In this document: positions 60,443 to 64,000 of the stretch, piece after piece
Layout: each line of letters opens with the position of its first letter
Position numbering within the stretch: position 1 is the stretch's first letter
NCBI GenBank assembly: GCA_964410065.1
Contig: CAYPFO010000001.1
Location: forward strand, 1 to 64,000
Direction of reading: 5' to 3'
From: Serpens sp964410065
Lineage (GTDB): Bacteria > Pseudomonadota > Gammaproteobacteria > Pseudomonadales > Pseudomonadaceae
Length of the DNA stretch: 64,000 nucleotides
The notes under the pieces: generated by a model
Database searches by the model: none
The model's input: only the letters and a program-made list of their open reading frames with translations
What the model was told of the DNA's origin: nothing
Made by a program: the position numbers and the translations under genes

Positions 60443-62404
60443 TCAGGCGATGCGAAACGCCTTGGCCGCGTCTTGCAAGCGATCAGCCAGGCCCAGCAGT
60501 TCCGCACCCTGCTGGCGCGTTTCGGCGATACGGGTGAGGTTGGCGTGGCCGAGCTGGTTGAGTTGTTCGCTGTGGTCATGGATGTGGCTCACGGCGCCCG
60601 ACTGTTCGGCAGTTGCTGCGGCAATTCGCCGGGTCATTTGGGCGATGCTCTGGATGCTGTGCACCACTTCATGCAGCGCCCCGTCCGCGGCTTCGGCCTG
60701 GGCGGCACTGCGCTCGGCCTGTTCGACCTGGCTGTGCATGGCGCTTAGCGAGTCTTGCGCCGCCCGCTGCAACTGCAGGATGCGCTGCTGGATCTGCTCG
60801 GTAGCTTCGCCGCTGCGTTGCGCCAGGGTACGTACCTCGGCGGCAACCACTGCAAAGCCGCGTCCGCTGTCACCTGCACGGGCCGCCTCGATAGCCGCGT
60901 TGAGGGCCAGCAAATTGGTCTGCTCGGCGATATCACGGATCACAGTCAGCACTTGCTCGATGCTGGAACTTTCCGTCGCCAGCTGTTCGATGCCACGCGC
61001 ATTGCCGCGTACCGCATCGACCAGGCTGCGCAGCTCGACCAGGCTGCTGTCGATCACCTGCTGTCCTTCCCGTACCGCCAGACCCGCGGCTTGGGTGGCA
61101 TCTGCCGCCTGGTCGGCATCCCCGGCCATTTGCTGAATGGTGCGTTCCAGCGCGCCCAGCGCCTGGCTGACCTGGGCGTCGCCCGCAACCTGTTGTTCGG
61201 CACTGTGGTGCAGTGCCTGGCTCAGGCTGGCCAGGGTCTGGCTGCTTTCACCCACCTGGCCGGCATGCTGGCGCAGGCTGCCCACCAGCCCGGCCAGATA
61301 ATCGCGCAGCCGATTCAACGAGGCGGCAATGTGCTGCACTTCGTGCAGCCTGGAATGCAGCACCACGGAGCGAGTGAAGTCACCTTTGGCCCAGGCTTCC
61401 AGGGCCGGAACGAGTCGGCCAAGGGTCTGGGTCAGATGCTGCTGCAGGGCGTAGACCAGCAACGCCGCGAACAGGATCAAGCCAATGGCTACTCCCTGCA
61501 GCAGCGCCACCTCACCCTGAATGCGACCGTGTTCGTCGCGCACGGCGGGTTCGAGGGTCGCCACCGCTTGCTGCAGGTTGGTAACCAGTTGCAGGGTTTT
61601 GGTATTCAGTTCGCCACGTTGGCGAATCAGCGCGCGCGTGCTTTGCAGTTCCGCCGGATAACGGGCGATCAGGCTGCTCAACTCACGTTTGAGGGCAATG
61701 CCCTGATCTTCCTGCGTGTTTTCTTGCTCATCGTCGCGGGATAACTCCAGCAACGCGGCGAAATCATTGGCCGCCGCCGGACTTTCGTCATACACCCCCA
61801 GCAGGGGCAATTGCTGCAGGCGCTCGGCCTGCTCGGCGAGGTTGCCCAGCGCCTGTTCCACGCCCGCAGCCAGGTCATCGCGGCCACTGCTCACCAGGTT
61901 GGCGCGGGCCTGGCTCAGGCGTTGTAGCTGTAGCGCCGCGTCCAGCAGCGTGGCGCGATAGCGCGTCGCGTCGACCCCGCTGCTTGCGTAGCGGGCCAGT
62001 TGCGTCAAGGTAGCGTTGAGCTCACGTTCGGCCTGCACCAGCAGACCTTGCGGGTCGCCGGCCAGTTTGCCGGCGGCCAGCAGGTCTTCGGCGGTGTATC
62101 GACGCAGTTCGGCGAGGCTGGGCCGCAAGGTGGCGGTCAAGGCAGGAGTTAGGTGTTCAAGGCTGGCGGCCAGCTCATCGAGGGCTTGCAGGGCCGTTGC
62201 GTGGCGCACGGCATCGCCGGTGTCGAGGTAACTCTGGATCTCGCGGGTCAATTGCTGAAGCTGCTGAGACAGCCCCAGATAGTGACCCATCAGTACGTAG
62301 GGGCGCTCCAAGGCACGCTGTGACCACCAGAGCGTTGCGCCCAAGGTCAGGCAGACACCCAGCAGCAGGCAGGTGATCAAGGGTGACAGCAACTTCAGGC
62401 GCAT
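60443..62404 (-). CDS. methyl-accepting chemotaxis protein, CtpL-like
   Basis: A 653-residue chemoreceptor. Membrane helix one (about 6-27); an all-helical periplasmic region of about 270 residues, the size of a helical bimodular sensor; helix two (VAIGLILFAALLVYALQQ); HAMP-like linker; and signalling domain with the universal tip EQTNLLALNAAIEAARAG. In P. aeruginosa the phosphate receptor CtpL is adjacent to the diguanylate cyclase GcbA, and the same pairing with the next gene suggests orthology. The ligand is not proven. ATG 62404 follows GAGG; the TTG four codons upstream was rejected. Confidence 0.9.
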   Translation of the reverse strand: MRLKLLSPLITCLLLGVCLTLGATLWWSQRALERPYVLMGHYLGLSQQLQQLTREIQSYLDTGDAVRHATALQALDELAASLEHLTPALTATLRPSLAELRRYTAEDLLAAGKLAGDPQGLLVQAERELNATLTQLARYASSGVDATRYRATLLDAALQLQRLSQARANLVSSGRDDLAAGVEQALGNLAEQAERLQQLPLLGVYDESPAAANDFAALLELSRDDEQENTQEDQGIALKRELSSLIARYPAELQSTRALIRQRGELNTKTLQLVTNLQQAVATLEPAVRDEHGRIQGEVALLQGVAIGLILFAALLVYALQQHLTQTLGRLVPALEAWAKGDFTRSVVLHSRLHEVQHIAASLNRLRDYLAGLVGSLRQHAGQVGESSQTLASLSQALHHSAEQQVAGDAQVSQALGALERTIQQMAGDADQAADATQAAGLAVREGQQVIDSSLVELRSLVDAVRGNARGIEQLATESSSIEQVLTVIRDIAEQTNLLALNAAIEAARAGDSGRGFAVVAAEVRTLAQRSGEATEQIQQRILQLQRAAQDSLSAMHSQVEQAERSAAQAEAADGALHEVVHSIQSIAQMTRRIAAATAEQSGAVSHIHDHSEQLNQLGHANLTRIAETRQQGAELLGLADRLQDAAKAFRIA

Positions 62405-62444
62405 CCGCAACCTCAACCGGGTTTTGAACTGTAATGCCCTGAAC

Positions 62445-64000
62445 TTATTGCATTTTCATGACGTTTTCGTGACTCCCGCCGAGCGTGGTGCAGGAAAACA
62501 GGCTGACCTGATTGCGCCCGCAGCGCTTGGCCTGGTACAGCGCCTCGTCGGCCTGTTGGCCGAGCGTAGCGCTGTCCTGATTGCTCAGCTCGGCGATACC
62601 ACAGCTGAAGGTGCAGGTCAGGTCGTGGGGTTGGGCAGGGTGGCGCAGCTCGGCGAAACGCTGGCGAATACTGTCGAGTACTTTGCTGGCCGCGGCAGCG
62701 CTGGTGTCCGGCAGGATCACGGCGAATTCTTCACCACCGTAGCGGCCGATCAGGTCGGTCTTGCGTAGGCGCTGCTTGAGGAACAGTGACAGGCTTTTGA
62801 TCACGCGATCGCCCATGGGATGGCCATGCTGGTCGTTGACCTGCTTGAAATGGTCAATGTCGATCATTGCAAACGTCAGCGGCCTGCCGTCACGGCGGGC
62901 CCGCACGCCGGCGTCTTCCAATAACTGGAGGATGTGCGTGTGGTTGTACAGGCCGGTCAGGCTGTCGCGCACCATGTGGGCCTTCAGGGTGCGGGCGCGC
63001 TGGGCGCGGTTGCGCACCGTGGCAATCAGGTGATGGGGCTGGATCGGCTTGGTGAGGAAGTCGTCGCCGCCTTCATTCATTGCATCGAGCTGTTTGTCCA
63101 GATCGCTTTCGGCTGACAGGTAGATGATCGGCACGCTGACGTAGCGCTCATCCTGACGGATCAGCCGGGCCAGCTCGGGGCCGGTGCAGTCGGGCATGTA
63201 CAGGTCGAGGATAATCAGGTCGGGCTGGAATTCGGCCAGCACTTCCAGGGCATCGATCGGCTCGTTGAGCGTGCGGGTGATGATTCCGGCACTGTTCAGA
63301 ATGCGCTCGGTATGCGTGGCCTGGGCACGCGAGTCGTCGATCACCAGGGCGCGGTAGGGTTCCTGGTGGGTGCTGTGAGTCAGCGTTTCGATGTGTTCCA
63401 ACAGGCAGGAAGCGTCAAGGTTGCCACTGAGCAGGGCCACGCCGCCGGCGCGTACGGCGGCCAGGCGGGTCGGCGCATCGGTTGCGCCCGGGTTGAAAAA
63501 CAGCACCGGCAGCTTGTCGCTGCGCGCCTGCTGTAACTGCTGAATCAGCTGCAGGCCCTGGCGAGGACCCGCAAAGTGGAAGTCCATGACGATGGCAGCC
63601 GGATGGCGTTCGCGCAGCGCGGTTTGAAAATGCTCGGGTGTGCTCAGCGGTTGGGCCACCAGGCCAAAGAAATCCAATTGATGAACCAGGCGCGCGGCGC
63701 ATTCCTGGTCCTGCAATGCGAGGTAGATGGGTTTGCGCAGCGAGGGTAGAAAGACCTGCTCGTCATCGCCGTAGCGCAGGCCCGTGTGGGCCAGGCGCTG
63801 CAGCAACTGATCCAGATCGCTGATCAGGGCACTGTCGAGTCGACCATTGTTGGCCTCGGCTCGCTCCAGGCAGTGCTGGATGCCACGGGCCAGCTCGACG
63901 TGCTCGACTTGGCCAAAGCGTTCGGCATGGCGCATCAGCAGCAGGTTGGCTTCGGCGAGGGAGGCCATTTCTGCGCTGTTCCAGTCACCGCGCTGCAAAC
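62445..64000 (-). CDS. diguanylate cyclase with two receiver domains, GcbA-like (5' end outside window)
   Basis: The frame is open to the window edge, so the N-terminus is not seen. The visible part of about 518 residues has an N-terminal helical segment, a degenerate receiver (about 90-205), a second receiver with intact pocket (VIDDSRAQ; Asp in LIILDLYMPD; Lys in LTKP), and a GGDEF domain. The signature GGEEF is intact and a product-inhibition site RKTD lies five residues before it, so it should make and be inhibited by c-di-GMP. GcbA promotes early biofilm attachment in Pseudomonas. It lies directly upstream of the chemoreceptor gene on the same strand. Confidence 0.88.
   Translation of the reverse strand, partial: LQRGDWNSAEMASLAEANLLLMRHAERFGQVEHVELARGIQHCLERAEANNGRLDSALISDLDQLLQRLAHTGLRYGDDEQVFLPSLRKPIYLALQDQECAARLVHQLDFFGLVAQPLSTPEHFQTALRERHPAAIVMDFHFAGPRQGLQLIQQLQQARSDKLPVLFFNPGATDAPTRLAAVRAGGVALLSGNLDASCLLEHIETLTHSTHQEPYRALVIDDSRAQATHTERILNSAGIITRTLNEPIDALEVLAEFQPDLIILDLYMPDCTGPELARLIRQDERYVSVPIIYLSAESDLDKQLDAMNEGGDDFLTKPIQPHHLIATVRNRAQRARTLKAHMVRDSLTGLYNHTHILQLLEDAGVRARRDGRPLTFAMIDIDHFKQVNDQHGHPMGDRVIKSLSLFLKQRLRKTDLIGRYGGEEFAVILPDTSAAAASKVLDSIRQRFAELRHPAQPHDLTCTFSCGIAELSNQDSATLGQQADEALYQAKRCGRNQVSLFSCTTLGGSHENVMKMQ

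Noticed and set aside
1..64000. CRISPR arrays, tRNA genes, prophage or insertion sequences
   Set aside because: I looked for regular repeats, cloverleaf ends with CCA, transposase or phage motifs and inverted-repeat-bounded genes, and found none beyond the REP element.

Overview
The window is a GC-rich (roughly 60%), densely coded stretch of chromosome. Gene content and order point to a Pseudomonas of the fluorescens/putida side of the genus. The supporting landmarks are trpS-zapE, rplM-rpsI-petABC-sspAB, dolP-gmhA-yraN-lpoA-rsmI-rnpB, the complete dcw cluster ending in lpxC, dciA/secA/argJ/mutT, the panE-kinase-yajQ block, and a P. fluorescens-type REP palindrome. MurE carries the DNPR motif of meso-diaminopimelate enzymes, as expected for a Gram-negative. 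I see no tRNA gene, insertion sequence, prophage or CRISPR array.

Layout. Bases 1-6.3 kb hold the 3' end of trpS, zapE, an exported helical-repeat protein, a GlxA-type AraC regulator divergent from a long-chain-type acyl-CoA dehydrogenase, and endonuclease V. Bases 6.3-11.4 kb hold two ribosomal protein genes behind a long leader, the cytochrome bc1 operon and sspAB. Bases 11.4-14.8 kb (minus strand) run lpoA-yraN-gmhA-dolP, an envelope group. Then come rsmI and the RNase P RNA. Bases 16.4-34.2 kb are the division and cell wall cluster: mraZ rsmH ftsL ftsI murE murF mraY murD ftsW murG murC ddlB ftsQ ftsA ftsZ lpxC. Most genes in it overlap by 1-11 bases, behind one clear promoter with three MraZ boxes.

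Bases 34.5-41.9 kb hold dciA, an M23 peptidase, secA, argJ, a GST-like protein and a MutT-ThiE fusion. Bases 42.2-46.3 kb are a three-gene surface cassette: a sialidase-like protein, a small polytopic membrane protein, and an LTA-synthase-like membrane phosphotransferase. Bases 46.4-51.6 kb carry a minus-strand run (response regulator with degenerate GGDEF, panE, sensor kinase, cobalamin adenosyltransferase) divergent from yajQ. Bases 51.6-60.2 kb hold an AmpG-type permease, an alkyltransferase-like protein, a DUF481 barrel, an NAD-binding oxidoreductase, a MORN-repeat caspase-like lipoprotein, an LrgAB pair, a Lon-N-domain protein and a DedA-PAP2 fusion. The end holds a REP element, a chemoreceptor and a two-receiver diguanylate cyclase cut by the window edge.

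How the genes work together. Much of the window builds and recycles the envelope. The dcw genes make lipid II and the divisome, LpoA activates a peptidoglycan synthase, GmhA and LpxC feed lipopolysaccharide, AmpG recycles muropeptides and SecA exports proteins. The less described parts are the sialidase/LTA-synthase-like triad, the MORN-caspase lipoprotein, the degenerate-GGDEF regulator beside the c-di-GMP-binding YajQ, and several structured non-coding spacers.
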